64,000 bases of DNA from Stutzerimonas stutzeri (GCF_013522825.1 NZ_JAAMQZ010000017.1:1-64000), one strand, 5' to 3'. Counted from the stretch's first letter, positions 18,336-27,640 are shown. The notes: generated by a model not told the origin, from the letters alone. Translations and numbers: made by a program.

Positions 18336-18373
18336 AATTATGGCTCAGCAATAATTATGGCTGAGCCATAATT
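18336..18373. promoter_or_regulatory. Palindromic operator-like repeat
   Basis: AATTATGGCTCAGC at 18336-18349 is repeated as its exact reverse complement at 18360-18373. Inside, AATTATGGCT also recurs as a direct copy that forms a near-perfect palindrome with the right arm (10-bp arms around one central base). Such nested AT/GC palindromes are typical toxin-antitoxin operators. It sits 110 bases upstream of a broken PIN-domain toxin gene, whose antitoxin gene is no longer detectable. Confidence 0.5.
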
Positions 18374-18486
18374 CCATATAACCGCAGCGTCACGGAAAAA
18401 CCGCAATTATTTACAGCCTGCAATTGACCATGACAGCTGCCCCTCCAACGAGGGGAAAGACTAAGTAGGTTAGCTAACTCGGGGCT

Positions 18487-18800
18487 GTGGAGATGATCGA
18501 GGATCGCGCCAATGAGCTGTTCATCAGCGCCGCTAGCATCTGGGAAATCGGCCAAAACGCGATGGGCAAAGCCAGCTTTCAGTTCAATTCAGGAGTACTA
18601 AGAAGGTCTCTTCTGGACGGCGACTACAAGGAGCTGTCCATGACCAGCCGACACGCCATTACGGCTGCGGCCTCGCCTCTCCTTCACAGCGCCCATTTGA
18701 TCGGATGCTCATTGGACAAGCAGCTTCGGAAGGCTTCATCCTAGTGACCAATAATCATGCTATAGCGAAGTATTCGGGGCCAATCAAGCACGTCGGTTGA
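18487..18800 (+). pseudogene. VapC-like PIN-domain toxin remnant (truncated and frameshifted)
   Basis: The first frame gives a PIN-domain segment (ANELFISAASIWEIGQNAMG, KELSMTSRHAI) and then runs off into unrelated residues. Near 18690 the family sequence continues in another frame: DRMLIGQAASEGFILVTNNH followed by AIAKYSGPIKHVG and a stop at 18798-18800. The N-terminal 40 or so residues with the first catalytic aspartate are missing. The gene therefore has both a 5' truncation and a frameshift and should be inactive. The conserved NxxF..A.SIWEI and DR.LIAQA patterns are those of VapC toxins. Confidence 0.75.
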
Positions 18801-18840
18801 ATGCGCCAGCCTTCGATACCCTGTCGTAACGGGATGTCTA

Positions 18841-19458
18841 ATGACCATACAAGCCGTCATTTTTGATGCTTTCGGGACACTGACAAAGATTCAAAATGGG
18901 TCGCATCCGTACCGACAGTTGATGAAGATCGGAAAGGCGCATGGGCGGCGCCCCCGCCCGGACGACGCGTCTTTCCTGATGAAATCTGCGATAACGTTGA
19001 CGCAAGCCGCAGCGCATTTGGGGATCACTGCAAGCCCTGAACTATTGAGCACTCTGGAAACTGTCCTGGCAGATGAGATCGCAGCCGTTGAGGCATATCC
19101 TGACGGGCTCGAAGCGGTGAAACTGCTCCAAGAGCAAGGCATTCGAATCGGTGTTTGCTCGAATTTGGCTTTCCCGTACCGGCAAGCCGTCCTGCGTTGC
19201 TACCCCATGCTAGACGCATATGCATTTAGCTGTGATTTAGGCGTAATGAAGCCCGAACCCACCATCTACAGTTGGATTTGCGATCAGCTTGGGGCGTCCC
19301 CGACCGCATCGTGGATGATCGGTGACTCCCAACGTTGCGACCGAGATGGGCCAACGGCAGTAGGCATCCGAGGCTTTTTTGTTGACCGAAACAGCACCAA
19401 CGGTGACTGCCCTGAATTGGTTACGTTCGCTCGTAAGGTATTGGCAACCGCGCCTTGA
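18841..19458 (+). CDS. HAD-superfamily hydrolase, 205 aa
   Basis: Haloacid dehalogenase motifs are ordered as expected: motif I VIFDAFGTL (nucleophile Asp; the usual second Asp position is Phe), motif II GVCSNLAFP, motif III lysine in GVMKPEPTIY, motif IV WMIGDSQRCDRDGPTAVG. The cap is a small helical C1 type. The DxFGT variant of motif I is common in dehalogenase-like and other non-phosphatase members, so the substrate cannot be predicted. It follows the broken toxin by 40 bases and has no strong ribosome site (GGGATG is closest). It may be a stand-alone cargo gene. Confidence 0.75.
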   Translation: MTIQAVIFDAFGTLTKIQNGSHPYRQLMKIGKAHGRRPRPDDASFLMKSAITLTQAAAHLGITASPELLSTLETVLADEIAAVEAYPDGLEAVKLLQEQGIRIGVCSNLAFPYRQAVLRCYPMLDAYAFSCDLGVMKPEPTIYSWICDQLGASPTASWMIGDSQRCDRDGPTAVGIRGFFVDRNSTNGDCPELVTFARKVLATAP

Positions 19459-19861
19459 GCGAGCGATGTCAGCCCCATCCATTTCGCACCTCGCGATTGA
19501 AACCTGGAATCACACCAGGCAATCCTGCTCCATGAACCTCGAACCGCAGTCAAGATAAGACCGTAAATTGAGTTGAGGTGATTATGATCGGGTGCCAACG
19601 GGAACACCTTAGAAACCCAAGACGCCTCCCTAGATCATCGGTAACTTCAAACTCAGGAGCGTTTGGCTTCAACGCAGCCTAAACCCAACCGACTGCGGGC
19701 AGCTCTACTCGCCAACGCACGCAAAGCCACTCTCACAGATAGGTGAATGCGATGCTTGACAAGACTCAAAAGGTTCATATACTCGCGCTCACTGTGAGCA
19801 ATCCAACAAATCAAAATTTCTTGCACAATGCGCTGAAGCCTTGATTTGGCCGGGATATTGA
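19459..19861. other. Intergenic region upstream of the att-like site
   Basis: About 400 bases between the HAD gene and the tmRNA-like sequence. No gene, RNA or strong repeat was recognised. The position beside an att-like sequence suggests an island edge. Confidence 0.35.
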
Positions 19862-19893
19862 AGTTTGGGATTCAAATCCCCCCGGCTCCACCA
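19862..19893 (+). repeat. tmRNA (ssrA) 3'-end-like sequence, probable attachment site
   Basis: The block contains TTCAAATCCCCCCGG followed by CTCCACCA, that is, a T-loop, half of the T-stem, the 3' acceptor strand CGGCTCC and CCA. CGGCTCC is complementary to the GGGGCCG that starts pseudomonad tmRNA. The left T-stem half reads TGGGA and does not pair well, and no tmRNA 5' part or tag region is nearby. This is what an integrating element leaves when it duplicates the 3' end of its target gene. A truncated phage integrase lies 56 bases to the right. Confidence 0.6.
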
Positions 19894-19910
19894 ATCAAAG
19901 CAAACATAAG

Positions 19911-19943
19911 CCCCTGACTTTCTTAAAGAATTTCAGGGGTTTT
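19911..19943. terminator. Hairpin terminator next to the att-like site
   Basis: CCCCTGA at 19911 pairs with TCAGGGG at 19933-19939, followed by TTTT. It may be the terminator carried with the duplicated ssrA 3' end and would also stop minus-strand transcription from the truncated integrase. Confidence 0.55.
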
Positions 19944-19949
19944 GTGTTT

Positions 19950-20399
19950 TCAGGGACTGCGACGTCCCGAAAGTGTCACACCTGCCAGCGGGTTGAGCTT
20001 TACCGCTTCCGCCAAATGCTCCGGCGCCAAATGTGCATACTGCATGGTCATAACCAAACTGGAATGACCAAGAATCTTTTGAAGCGTGAGAATGTTGCCG
20101 CCGTTTTGTATGAAGTGGCTGGCGAACGGATGCCGCAGCGCATGACTGGCCTGCCCGCGTGGCAGGACGATTGAAGTCCGACCCAACGCACGCCGAAACG
20201 ATGTTATCGACCCGGTGAACGGTCCGAACTGGTCCCAATGCTTGCGCAGTTGCCGCTCCAGGGCAGCAGATATTGGAACAGACCGGACACGCCCGCTTTT
20301 GGTACCACTGAACGTAACGACCCCACCGCACACGGAAGACGGCTTGAGCCGCTCAGCTTCAGACCACCGCGCCCCTGTCGCCAAGCCCTTGCCTGACAC
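19950..20399 (-). pseudogene. Phage integrase (Pf-type tyrosine recombinase), C-terminal half only
   Basis: The frame encodes only the catalytic half: LATGARWSEAERL (first Arg), VTFSGTKSGRVRSVPIS (Lys region), SHALRHPFASHFIQNGGN (HxxRH), LGHSSLVMTMQYAHLAPEHL (His and nucleophile Tyr). This signature matches integrases of Pf-like filamentous and related Pseudomonas phages, which are about 330-400 aa. An in-frame TAA (the glxA-like stop) lies at once upstream of the GTG at 20399, so the N-terminal arm and core-binding domains are gone. It marks a prophage or island edge deleted up to the glxA-like gene. Confidence 0.8.
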
Positions 20400-20405
20400 C
20401 CTTTC

Positions 20406-21410
20406 TTAGCGCCTATGCGCGCGTGAGGTTATTTCCTTGCAGAAGATCTGCCGGTATGCCGACGGCGTCGTGCCCAAATGGGCCGCGAACTGCTGACGCA
20501 GCGACAGCGCTGTTCCGAAACCGACCTCGGAGGCAACGCAGTCGATCGGCATTTGAGTAGTCTCCAGAAGCTGCTGCGCCCGGGCGACCCGCTCGGCGTT
20601 GATCCACTTGATGAACGTGGTACCCGTGGTTTCACGAAAACGCCGAGTAAAGGTGCGACGGCTCATCTTGGCGATATCGGCCAGGGTATCGAGCGACAAC
20701 GGATCGGCCAGGTGCTCTCTCGCCCACTCCAGAACCCCGGGTAGTCGGCTCTCGCTTGCCAGCTGCGGAACGGGTTGCTCGATGTATTGAGCCTGACCGC
20801 CCTGGCGATGCGGCGGAGTGACCAGCAGCCTGGCCATTCGGTTCGCGACATCGGCGCCGTGTCGCTGCCTCAACAAGTGCAGGCAGCAATCGATGGCCGC
20901 GACCGTTCCGGCCGACGTGACAATGTTGTCGTCGGCGATATACAGCACATCGGGGCGGAAATGACTCTTCGGAAAGCGCTGGGCGAACAGATCGCGGGCG
21001 ACCCAGTGCGTGGTCGCTTCCCGACTATCCAGCAACCCCGCGTCGCCCAACACGAACGCGCCAAGGCACAGGCCGACTATCAGGGATCCACGTTCATGAC
21101 TGCGGCGCAGACCGTCAATCAGCTCGGCCGAGGCTGGCTGACTGGGATCGCTCCACGCCGGCACAATGACGATGTCCGCCCGATCCAACGCCTCGAGGCC
21201 GTCGGGAACCTCGATCACTACGCCTTGGTCGCTGCGAACCTTTCCAGGGGTCGTGGCGCAGTACCGAACCTCGTATCGGGGAAGATCCGGTGCGTCTTTG
21301 GCGGCGCCAAAGACCATGCCCGGTACGGAGAGATGAAACAGGCTCACACCTTCGAAGGCAAGGACGGCGACACGCAGAGAGGTCATAGGAGTGTTTTTCG
21401 GCACGCTCAA
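20406..21410 (-). CDS. GlxA-family transcriptional regulator (DJ-1/PfpI + AraC HTH)
   Basis: The 334-aa protein has an N-terminal DJ-1/PfpI-like domain (RVAVLAFEGVSLFHLSVPG, nucleophile-like Cys in IVGLCLGAFVLGDAGLLD, REATTHW) and a C-terminal AraC/XylS domain with two helix-turn-helix units (DTLADIAKMSRRTFTRRFRE, IDCVASEVGFGTALSLRQQF). GlxA-type regulators usually respond to small metabolites. It is divergent from the exported metallo-hydrolase at 21790 with a 379-base intergenic region, so it may control that gene. Its stop codon abuts the truncated integrase. Confidence 0.88.
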   Translation of the reverse strand: MSVPKNTPMTSLRVAVLAFEGVSLFHLSVPGMVFGAAKDAPDLPRYEVRYCATTPGKVRSDQGVVIEVPDGLEALDRADIVIVPAWSDPSQPASAELIDGLRRSHERGSLIVGLCLGAFVLGDAGLLDSREATTHWVARDLFAQRFPKSHFRPDVLYIADDNIVTSAGTVAAIDCCLHLLRQRHGADVANRMARLLVTPPHRQGGQAQYIEQPVPQLASESRLPGVLEWAREHLADPLSLDTLADIAKMSRRTFTRRFRETTGTTFIKWINAERVARAQQLLETTQMPIDCVASEVGFGTALSLRQQFAAHLGTTPSAYRQIFCKEITSRAHRR

Positions 21411-21789
21411 GATGGCCTAAAAACTAGCTTACATGTCCTTTCAGGTCAATCGCTTGTCGTCAAGCCTCTTCGCCAACGCAGAACGGCAAGCGGGGTCAGG
21501 CGTCAGGACGACGCGGCTGTGGAGTTGGACATGAGTGATAGGGGCGTGATGGACATGTCACAGATAGCCGTCATCGAGACCGGGTACTGCTTTACCGCCG
21601 CCGTTTCAGCGCAGCAACGTCTAGCTAGCGAGCAGTGGAACCGGGTTGCGTAATTGGCATCAGCCCTAAGTTTGATGAAAAGCGGAACATTGGCCCGATA
21701 TTTTCGGAGATTGTCCTCCGGGCCGATGTTGCCGCCATCGTATCGCCCTCACAATGCGCCCCGTTCAACAATGACTTAGGAGTCGCAAC
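21411..21789. promoter_or_regulatory. Divergent promoter region between glxA-like and MBL-fold genes
   Basis: About 380 bases with no supported gene. It must carry the promoters of both flanking genes. A GGCCC/GGGCC inverted pair with inner GGAG/CTCC surrounds 21692-21724 close to the MBL gene and could be an operator or leader hairpin. No operator can be assigned from sequence alone. Confidence 0.4.
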
Positions 21790-22683
21790 ATGCAATTCGC
21801 GAAAATCGCTAGTTCACTTGCCTTGGCGGTTAGCCTTTCCATTACCGGGGTGTTCGCAGCCGAGCTGCCGGCCAAGCAGGCTTCCCAGCAAGATGCGCAA
21901 ATCCAGCTGCAGCAGATCCGTAACGCGACCGTGAAAATCACCTTCGCGGGCACGACTTTCCTGATCGACCCGATGCTTGCCAAGAAAGGCGCTTACCCTG
22001 GCTTCGAGGGGACCTATCGCAGTGAGCTGCGCAACCCGCTCGTTGACCTACCGATGTCGGAAGCCGACGTAATGGCCGGGGTCGATGCGATCATCGTCAC
22101 TCACACCCACCTCGACCATTGGGACGATGCTGCGCAGAAACTGCTGCCCAAGAACATCCCACTGTACGTACAGAACGAGTCGGATGCGGAAATCATTCGC
22201 GACCAGGGCTTCGACGACGTACGGATCCTGAAGGATCAGGCCGAGTTCCAGGGCGTGACGTTGACCAAGACCGGCGGCCAGCACGGCACCGACAAGATGT
22301 ACCAGGTCCCTCAGTTGGCCGAGTTCCTGGGTGTCGCGATGGGCGTGGTATTCCAGGCGCCGGGCCAAAAGACGCTGTATCTGGTAGGCGACACGATCTG
22401 GCGTAACGAGGTGGATCAAGCGCTGACTAAGTACAGCCCCGAAGTGATCCTGATCAACGCCGGTTATGCACGCGTAACGGGCTATGACGGCGCCATCATC
22501 ATGGGTAAGGACGATGTGGTTCGAGCCAGCAAAGCCGTGCCGGACGCGACTCTAGTTGCGACCCACATGGACGCAATCAACCATATGGGGCAAACCCGCA
22601 GCGAGCTCAAAGAGTACGTCGAGCAGCAAGGCATCGCGGAACGTGTCGAAATCCCGGAAGACGGCGCAGTCGTAAAGCTCTGA
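21790..22683 (+). CDS. Exported metallo-beta-lactamase-fold hydrolase, UlaG-like
   Basis: The 297-aa protein starts with a typical signal peptide (hydrophobic core SSLALAVSLSITGVFA, cleavage near AAE), so it is periplasmic. The metal site motif is HTHLDHWDD (HxHxDH), with a distal Asp in LVGDTIWR and a late histidine in ATHMDAINH. This arrangement is like UlaG-type MBL proteins (lactonase/phosphodiesterase relatives). The substrate is unknown. Divergent placement from the GlxA-type regulator suggests control by it. A ribosome site (TTAGGAG) precedes the ATG. Confidence 0.82.
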   Translation: MQFAKIASSLALAVSLSITGVFAAELPAKQASQQDAQIQLQQIRNATVKITFAGTTFLIDPMLAKKGAYPGFEGTYRSELRNPLVDLPMSEADVMAGVDAIIVTHTHLDHWDDAAQKLLPKNIPLYVQNESDAEIIRDQGFDDVRILKDQAEFQGVTLTKTGGQHGTDKMYQVPQLAEFLGVAMGVVFQAPGQKTLYLVGDTIWRNEVDQALTKYSPEVILINAGYARVTGYDGAIIMGKDDVVRASKAVPDATLVATHMDAINHMGQTRSELKEYVEQQGIAERVEIPEDGAVVKL

Positions 22684-22690
22684 TCAAGCT

Positions 22691-22715
22691 GAGGCCGCCT
22701 ATCATGGCGGCCCTC
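22691..22715 (+). terminator. Hairpin after the MBL-fold gene
   Basis: GAGGCCGCC and GGCGGCCCTC pair around the loop TATCAT, eight bases after the stop codon. There is no T run, so it may act as an RNA-stabilising hairpin ahead of the stronger terminator at 22737. Confidence 0.5.
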
Positions 22716-22736
22716 GACCAGGTTGAAACGATCATA

Positions 22737-22770
22737 ACCTGCCAGGCATTCACTGCCCGGCAGGTCTTTT
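22737..22770 (+). terminator. Rho-independent terminator
   Basis: ACCTGCC-A-GGC and GCC-C-GGCAGGT form a stem of nine pairs with one mismatch and are followed by CTTTT. It ends transcription of the MBL-fold gene. Confidence 0.7.
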
Positions 22771-23125
22771 ATATTGGCCAGATTCTATCTCGCCAAGTCC
22801 CATTTCCCCGTATCGCCTGCGCTGCGCCCTTGGAAAATAGAGGTTATCGCATCGCTATCTTCAGCCACCTGGGTGTGAGCCGGTGGCATGGTTCCGATTG
22901 GTCCTAACCCAGAATAATCACAGAACGGGTTCTACACGTTACAAGGACACTTTCAGTAAGCTCACGTCGAGAAGTGTTCAAGCACAAGAAATACAGCCTC
23001 GAGTACAAAGGGAAATTTTCGAGCTGGTTCGCCGTTTAAAAGAGAATAGCTTTTGGCGGCGTCCCGGTATTGGAAGATATTTCCTCCAACGAACTGCTCC
23101 CGACCGATACCTGGCCCATCAGGTA
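22771..23125. other. Intergenic region downstream of the MscS-type gene
   Basis: About 350 bases between convergent genes. No gene, RNA or clear repeat was recognised. Confidence 0.4.
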
Positions 23126-25636
23126 TCAGCCATGCCCTGGGGGCACGACCAGGCGCTCGCGCGGATCGGCGATCTGGATGCCCAGCTCGCGGAAGTGTTC
23201 GAAGATGCGCCGGTTGAACTCGCGCTGCACGCCCCAGCGGCCCTTGTCGACACAACGCATCTGCCCGGCCAGCGTCACCATCGAGCCATCCACCGAGTCG
23301 ACACCCCAGACGGCCAGGTCGTCGATGATCAGGTTGGCGAACGCCGGGTTCGCGCGCAACTCCGCGCCGATCTTCTTCAGTTCTGCGATCGCCTGGTCGA
23401 TGTCGGTGTCGTAGCCGACACTGATCCGCACCGCCGCGTTGCCGATACCGCGGTTGGTGTTATTGACCGTGGACACCGAGCTGAACGGAACGATGTGCAG
23501 CGAGCCGTCGCCCGCGCGCAAGCGCACGGTGCGGATCGACAGATTTTCCACCGTCCCGGAAACGCCCGCGACCGTCACCCAGTCGCCCACCTGCATGGCG
23601 TTTTCCATCAGCAGGAAGATGCCGGTGATGAAGTCCTGGACCAGCTTCTGCGAACCAAAGCCCAGCGCGACGCCGATGATGCTCGCGCCCGCCAGCAGGG
23701 GCGTCGTATTGATGCCGACCTCGCTGAGTGCGGTCAGGCCGACGACCAGCATGATCATGATCATCAGCCCCGTACGCAGCATCGGCAGCAGCGTGCGCAG
23801 CCGCGCTGCCCGCATCACTTCCCCACTTTCGCTCCAGCGGGCGATACGCCGCTCGAGCACGGCATTGGTCAGTTGCCAGACCACCAGCGCCAGGATCACC
23901 GCAATCGTGATCGTCATCACGGCGCTGGCCAGGCTGCGACCGATGGTTCCCGCCGCGAACCAGCTGATCGCATCGAAGCCCCAGGCCTGGAAGAGCGCGA
24001 CCAGTACGCAGACTGCGATCAACAATGACATGAGCCAGCGTACCAACGGATACAGCTGCTCGACCAACCGGCTGCGTACGCCATCTGACGTTTGTGCCGC
24101 ATCGGTACCGCTATCTCCATCCTGATCGCCGACGAACGCCCGCTCCAGGGCACCGAGTACCAGCACCGCAGCCAGGCGGCCGAGCACCACGATGCCACCG
24201 GTCATCCCGATGAACTCGATCAGCCTCGGGAAACCGTTCTCGACGCCAAGCGCCCAGACCACCCACATGCCCATGACGAACACGGCGGCAGCGATGGCCC
24301 AGATCTGTGCGGCCCAGTGACGAAGGATCGCGATAGGCCCGCTGCTGCCCGCCTTGGGCGCGATGGCATCGCGCACCGGTCGCCGCAGCCTGAAGATGAG
24401 CATGACGATCATCAGGTGAGCGAGCAGCGAGACGAACTTCAGGATCGCGGTGCGCCCTGCCGCCCCGCCGCCGAGCGTCTGCAGCGCATCCGCCATGGCG
24501 ATACCGAAGGCTGCCAGCGCCACGAAGTACAGCGCCCAGTGATTCAGCAGTCGAGAGGTCTCGCCGCCTAACCGGAAAACCCGCAGGCCATAGCCACCCG
24601 GCGATGTCAACAAGCGCACCACCGCCATGCTCAGGCGGGTGAACAGGTAGGCGAGAACGAATACGCCAGCGACCTCACGGGTCCGCTCGTCAAGGCTGGG
24701 ATACAGATGCATGACCAGTGCGGCGACGCAGAAAAACAGGGCCAGCGGCAGCAGGTCCAGAAGAAAGATGCCAAGCGCGAACGGCAGGTGCCTTAGCGCA
24801 CCGCGATGTTCGCCGATCCTGCCGTCACGCCGGGCCTTGGCCTTGCGCTCCGTCGGGGCCGGTTCCGCCACCGCGCTTCTATCCGGCTCAGCCACTTTCT
24901 GCTCAGGAGCATTTATGGGAATGGCCTCGACCCTCTCGATACCGTCTCGGATGGTCTGCACCAGCGCGACGCCGGGCTGCTCGGGCTGGGTGGCGGCGGC
25001 CACCGCCGCGCGCTCGGCATCGATCTGTCCGGTCTGTTGCCGGCCAGGCAGTGAGCCCTCGACCACCTCGGCGACGCGCGCACGCTCCTCAACTTGCCGC
25101 GCATGCTCCTGCAAGGCCAGGCAAGGTCTGCGCAGCATTCGCCGCAGCGCCCACTCCACCAGCAGGCCGAGAACAAAGACCACGGCCAAGGCTATCAGCG
25201 CATCGACAAGCAACGCCCGCCCCGCCTGTGACCGGAAAATCGAATCGAACCATGCGGGAAGCTCCAGCAAGGCCCCCCTGACCTGCCCCACCTGCTGGCC
25301 AAGGCCATCGGCCCAACGCGCGACCTGACCCAGCATCCGTGCAATCAGACCGCCCTCTTCCAGCGGCGTTATCACCGGCTCCGGTTCAGTCGCAAGCGGA
25401 GCCTCGGCTGGCGCCACTTCACCCTCAGCATCGCCCGCTGCCGGCACCGCGGCAGCGTCGTCCGCGATCACTCTGAGCGTCGTCAGCACGTCGGCACGCC
25501 GCACCTCGTCCTGAAGCACCTCGGCAGCACGCCGTGCATCCTGAGGTGATACCCGCGACGAATCACTCTGAGCCTGCACCGGCCCAGCCAGTTGCAACAG
25601 AACGGCAATGAACGGAACACAAAGAAATCTATACAT
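23126..25636 (-). CDS. MscS-family mechanosensitive ion channel, large type
   Basis: About 836 aa. A signal peptide (RFLCVPFIAVLLQLAGPVQA) is followed by a periplasmic region of about 150 residues, many transmembrane helices, and a C-terminal MscS core: the TM3-like AGASIIGVALGFGSQKLVQD, then the beta domain (MQVGDWVTVAGVSGTVENLS, VPFSSVSTVNN) and the alpha/beta end (FRELGIQIADPRERL). It acts in the inner membrane as a tension-gated channel against hypo-osmotic shock. The start at 25636 is chosen because it begins the signal peptide. An unusual cytoplasmic-looking insert (about 250-330) rich in E, R and A separates the helices. It is divergent from cmoA. Confidence 0.85.
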   Translation of the reverse strand: MYRFLCVPFIAVLLQLAGPVQAQSDSSRVSPQDARRAAEVLQDEVRRADVLTTLRVIADDAAAVPAAGDAEGEVAPAEAPLATEPEPVITPLEEGGLIARMLGQVARWADGLGQQVGQVRGALLELPAWFDSIFRSQAGRALLVDALIALAVVFVLGLLVEWALRRMLRRPCLALQEHARQVEERARVAEVVEGSLPGRQQTGQIDAERAAVAAATQPEQPGVALVQTIRDGIERVEAIPINAPEQKVAEPDRSAVAEPAPTERKAKARRDGRIGEHRGALRHLPFALGIFLLDLLPLALFFCVAALVMHLYPSLDERTREVAGVFVLAYLFTRLSMAVVRLLTSPGGYGLRVFRLGGETSRLLNHWALYFVALAAFGIAMADALQTLGGGAAGRTAILKFVSLLAHLMIVMLIFRLRRPVRDAIAPKAGSSGPIAILRHWAAQIWAIAAAVFVMGMWVVWALGVENGFPRLIEFIGMTGGIVVLGRLAAVLVLGALERAFVGDQDGDSGTDAAQTSDGVRSRLVEQLYPLVRWLMSLLIAVCVLVALFQAWGFDAISWFAAGTIGRSLASAVMTITIAVILALVVWQLTNAVLERRIARWSESGEVMRAARLRTLLPMLRTGLMIMIMLVVGLTALSEVGINTTPLLAGASIIGVALGFGSQKLVQDFITGIFLLMENAMQVGDWVTVAGVSGTVENLSIRTVRLRAGDGSLHIVPFSSVSTVNNTNRGIGNAAVRISVGYDTDIDQAIAELKKIGAELRANPAFANLIIDDLAVWGVDSVDGSMVTLAGQMRCVDKGRWGVQREFNRRIFEHFRELGIQIADPRERLVVPPGHG

Positions 25637-25863
25637 GAGTCGAATAAGACCTTGAGGCATGCTGAAACAAGGAGCGGCATTCCCAACAGAACTGGCGGCA
25701 AGCCTGGTGGCCGTTTCGAATTGGGCATCGATGGAGGCACTGAGTTTCAAGCAATGTGCAACCTCATCGCGCGCTCCGTTTTCTTCAGCTTCTTTCCCCC
25801 TCGGACTACCTCCAGGCTTTCCGCTACAATGCCGCCCTGTTTTTTACCTGCCCAGACGCCGCC

Positions 25864-26607
25864 GTGAGCCACGATCCAGATCGCCTGTTCGCCCAGCCCC
25901 TCGCCCAGCCCCAGGATTTCGTTTTCAACGAGGACGTGGTGCGGGTTTTTCCCGACATGATCAAGCGTTCGGTGCCCGGCTACCCCACCATTGTCGAAAA
26001 TATCGGCGTGCTGGCAGCGCAGTTCGCCCAGCCCAATACGCAGCTGTACGATCTCGGCTGCTCGCTGGGCGCCGTGACGCAGGCGTTACGCCGGCACGTC
26101 AAGGCTGACAATTGCCAGGTGATCGCCGTGGACAACTCCGCCGCCATGGTCGAACGCTGTCGCGAATACCTGCATGGTCAGGATTCGATGTTTCAGGAGC
26201 TGCTGCCGGTCGAGGTGATCGAGGCGGACGTCCTCGCGCTGCAGTTTCGACCCGCTTCGCTGGTGGCGCTGAACTTCACCCTGCAGTTCATTCCGCCCGA
26301 GCAACGCCCCACCCTGCTGGCCAACATTCGCCAGGCACTGGTTCCGGGTGGCGCGCTGATCCTTTCGGAGAAGCTGCGCTTCGAGGACGAACAGGAGCAT
26401 GAGCTGCTCACCGACCTGCACGTCGCCTTCAAGCGCGCCAACGGCTACAGCGAACTGGAAATCGCCCAGAAACGCAGCGCCATCGAGAACGTGATGAAGC
26501 CCGACAGCCTGGAAACTCACCGCCAGCGTCTGCTGGATGCCGGCTTTTCCAAGGTGGTGCCCTGGTTCCAATGCCTGAATTTCGCCTCGCTGATCGCCCT
26601 GCCATGA
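25864..26607 (+). CDS. cmoA: CmoA, carboxy-S-adenosyl-L-methionine synthase
   Basis: This 247-aa SAM-dependent enzyme makes carboxy-SAM from SAM and prephenate for the wobble base cmo5U34 of tRNA. Seen: [21 protein letters not shown] opening region, SAM motif [39 protein letters not shown], and LSEKLRFED. The start is GTG at 25864, which gives the standard N-terminus; upstream codons are not conserved. It overlaps cmoB by 4 nt (ATGA), as in most gammaproteobacteria. Confidence 0.95.
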   Translation: MSHDPDRLFAQPLAQPQDFVFNEDVVRVFPDMIKRSVPGYPTIVENIGVLAAQFAQPNTQLYDLGCSLGAVTQALRRHVKADNCQVIAVDNSAAMVERCREYLHGQDSMFQELLPVEVIEADVLALQFRPASLVALNFTLQFIPPEQRPTLLANIRQALVPGGALILSEKLRFEDEQEHELLTDLHVAFKRANGYSELEIAQKRSAIENVMKPDSLETHRQRLLDAGFSKVVPWFQCLNFASLIALP

Positions 26608-27566
26608 ATCTCGACCTGACACCCCTCGCCTGGCGCCTGGCCGGCACTCCGCTGGCCGCCTGGGCCAACGGCCTGCAGCAGCAACTGGAGGCCAAGCTTG
26701 CCATCGGCCACGGCGACCTGCCGCGCTGGCGCCGTGCGGTCGATGCGCTGCCGGATATCCAGCCCGTTTCCGTCGAGCTGCGCGAGGCCTTCCGCCTGGA
26801 AGGCGATTGCAACGAGGCGACGCGCGCCGCCACCCATGACGCACTGTTCGGCCTGTCGCCGTGGCGCAAGGGGCCTTTCGACGTCTTCGGCGTGCACGTG
26901 GATACCGAATGGCGTTCGGACTGGAAGTGGGAGCGCGTGTCGCCGCACCTCAACCTTGCCGGCAAGCGCATCCTCGACGTCGGCTGCGGCAACGGCTACT
27001 ACATGTGGCGGATGCTCGGAGCCGGCGCCGATTCGGTGGTGGGCATCGACCCGAACTGGCTGTTCTTCTGTCAGTTCCACGCCATGAAGCGCTACCTCCA
27101 TAACTTGCCTGCATGGCACCTGCCGATGGCGCTGGAAGAGCTGCCGGCAAAACTCGAAGGCTTCGACACGGTGTTTTCCATGGGCGTGCTCTATCACCGC
27201 CGCTCACCGGTCGACCACCTGCTGGAGCTGAAGGATTGCCTGCTCAGGGGCGGTGAGCTGGTGCTGGAAACCTTGGTGGTCGAAGGTGACGAACACACCG
27301 CTCTGGTCCCGGAAGATCGCTACGCGCAAATGCGCAACGTCTGGTTCCTGCCTTCGGTGGCGGCGCTGGAGTGCTGGCTGCGCCGCGCGGGTTTCGCCGA
27401 CGTGCGCTGTGTCGATGTCAGCGTCACCAGCACCGACGAGCAGCGCAGCACGGACTGGATGCGCTATCAGTCGCTGTCTGATTTTCTCGACCCGCAGGAC
27501 CACGGCAAGACCATCGAGGGCCTGCCTGCGCCGATGCGTGCGGTATTGATTGCACGCAAGCCCTGA
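26604..27566 (+). CDS. cmoB: CmoB, tRNA U34 carboxymethyltransferase
   Basis: This 320-aa enzyme transfers the carboxymethyl group from carboxy-SAM to 5-hydroxyuridine at tRNA position 34. Family signature: [70 protein letters not shown] and [20 protein letters not shown]. The length is normal (about 322). The final 350 bases have a decayed second copy at 36162-36308. Confidence 0.95.
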   Translation: MNLDLTPLAWRLAGTPLAAWANGLQQQLEAKLAIGHGDLPRWRRAVDALPDIQPVSVELREAFRLEGDCNEATRAATHDALFGLSPWRKGPFDVFGVHVDTEWRSDWKWERVSPHLNLAGKRILDVGCGNGYYMWRMLGAGADSVVGIDPNWLFFCQFHAMKRYLHNLPAWHLPMALEELPAKLEGFDTVFSMGVLYHRRSPVDHLLELKDCLLRGGELVLETLVVEGDEHTALVPEDRYAQMRNVWFLPSVAALECWLRRAGFADVRCVDVSVTSTDEQRSTDWMRYQSLSDFLDPQDHGKTIEGLPAPMRAVLIARKP

Positions 27567-27640
27567 GCCTGCCTCAGCCCCTACTGCCGCAGGTCAACTG
27601 CTTCATTTCGCTGACGGCCTGCTTGAAGCCGACGAACAGC
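27567..27640 (-). pseudogene. Remnant of a pdxJ 3' end next to cmoB
   Basis: Seventy-four bases after cmoB match the last codons of the intact pdxJ at 36327 in the same relative position: ACTGCTTCAT, ACGGCCTG and TTGAAGCCGACGAACAGC-type segments align, with small indels before them. The remainder of pdxJ is absent here. It shows that cmoB and pdxJ were once convergent neighbours and that the junction was duplicated. Confidence 0.75.

Noticed and set aside
19700..19893. Complete tmRNA gene
   Set aside because: Only the 3' acceptor/T-arm sequence is present; the 5' part and the tag region are absent.
20775..21653. 292-codon plus-strand frame opposite the glxA-like gene
   Set aside because: It is antisense to a clear GlxA/AraC protein, lacks any family pattern and arises from high GC third positions.
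22883..24028. 381-codon plus-strand frame opposite the mscS-type gene
   Set aside because: Composition is Asp/His/Arg/Gln-rich as expected for the shadow of a GC-rich gene; the MscS motifs are on the other strand.
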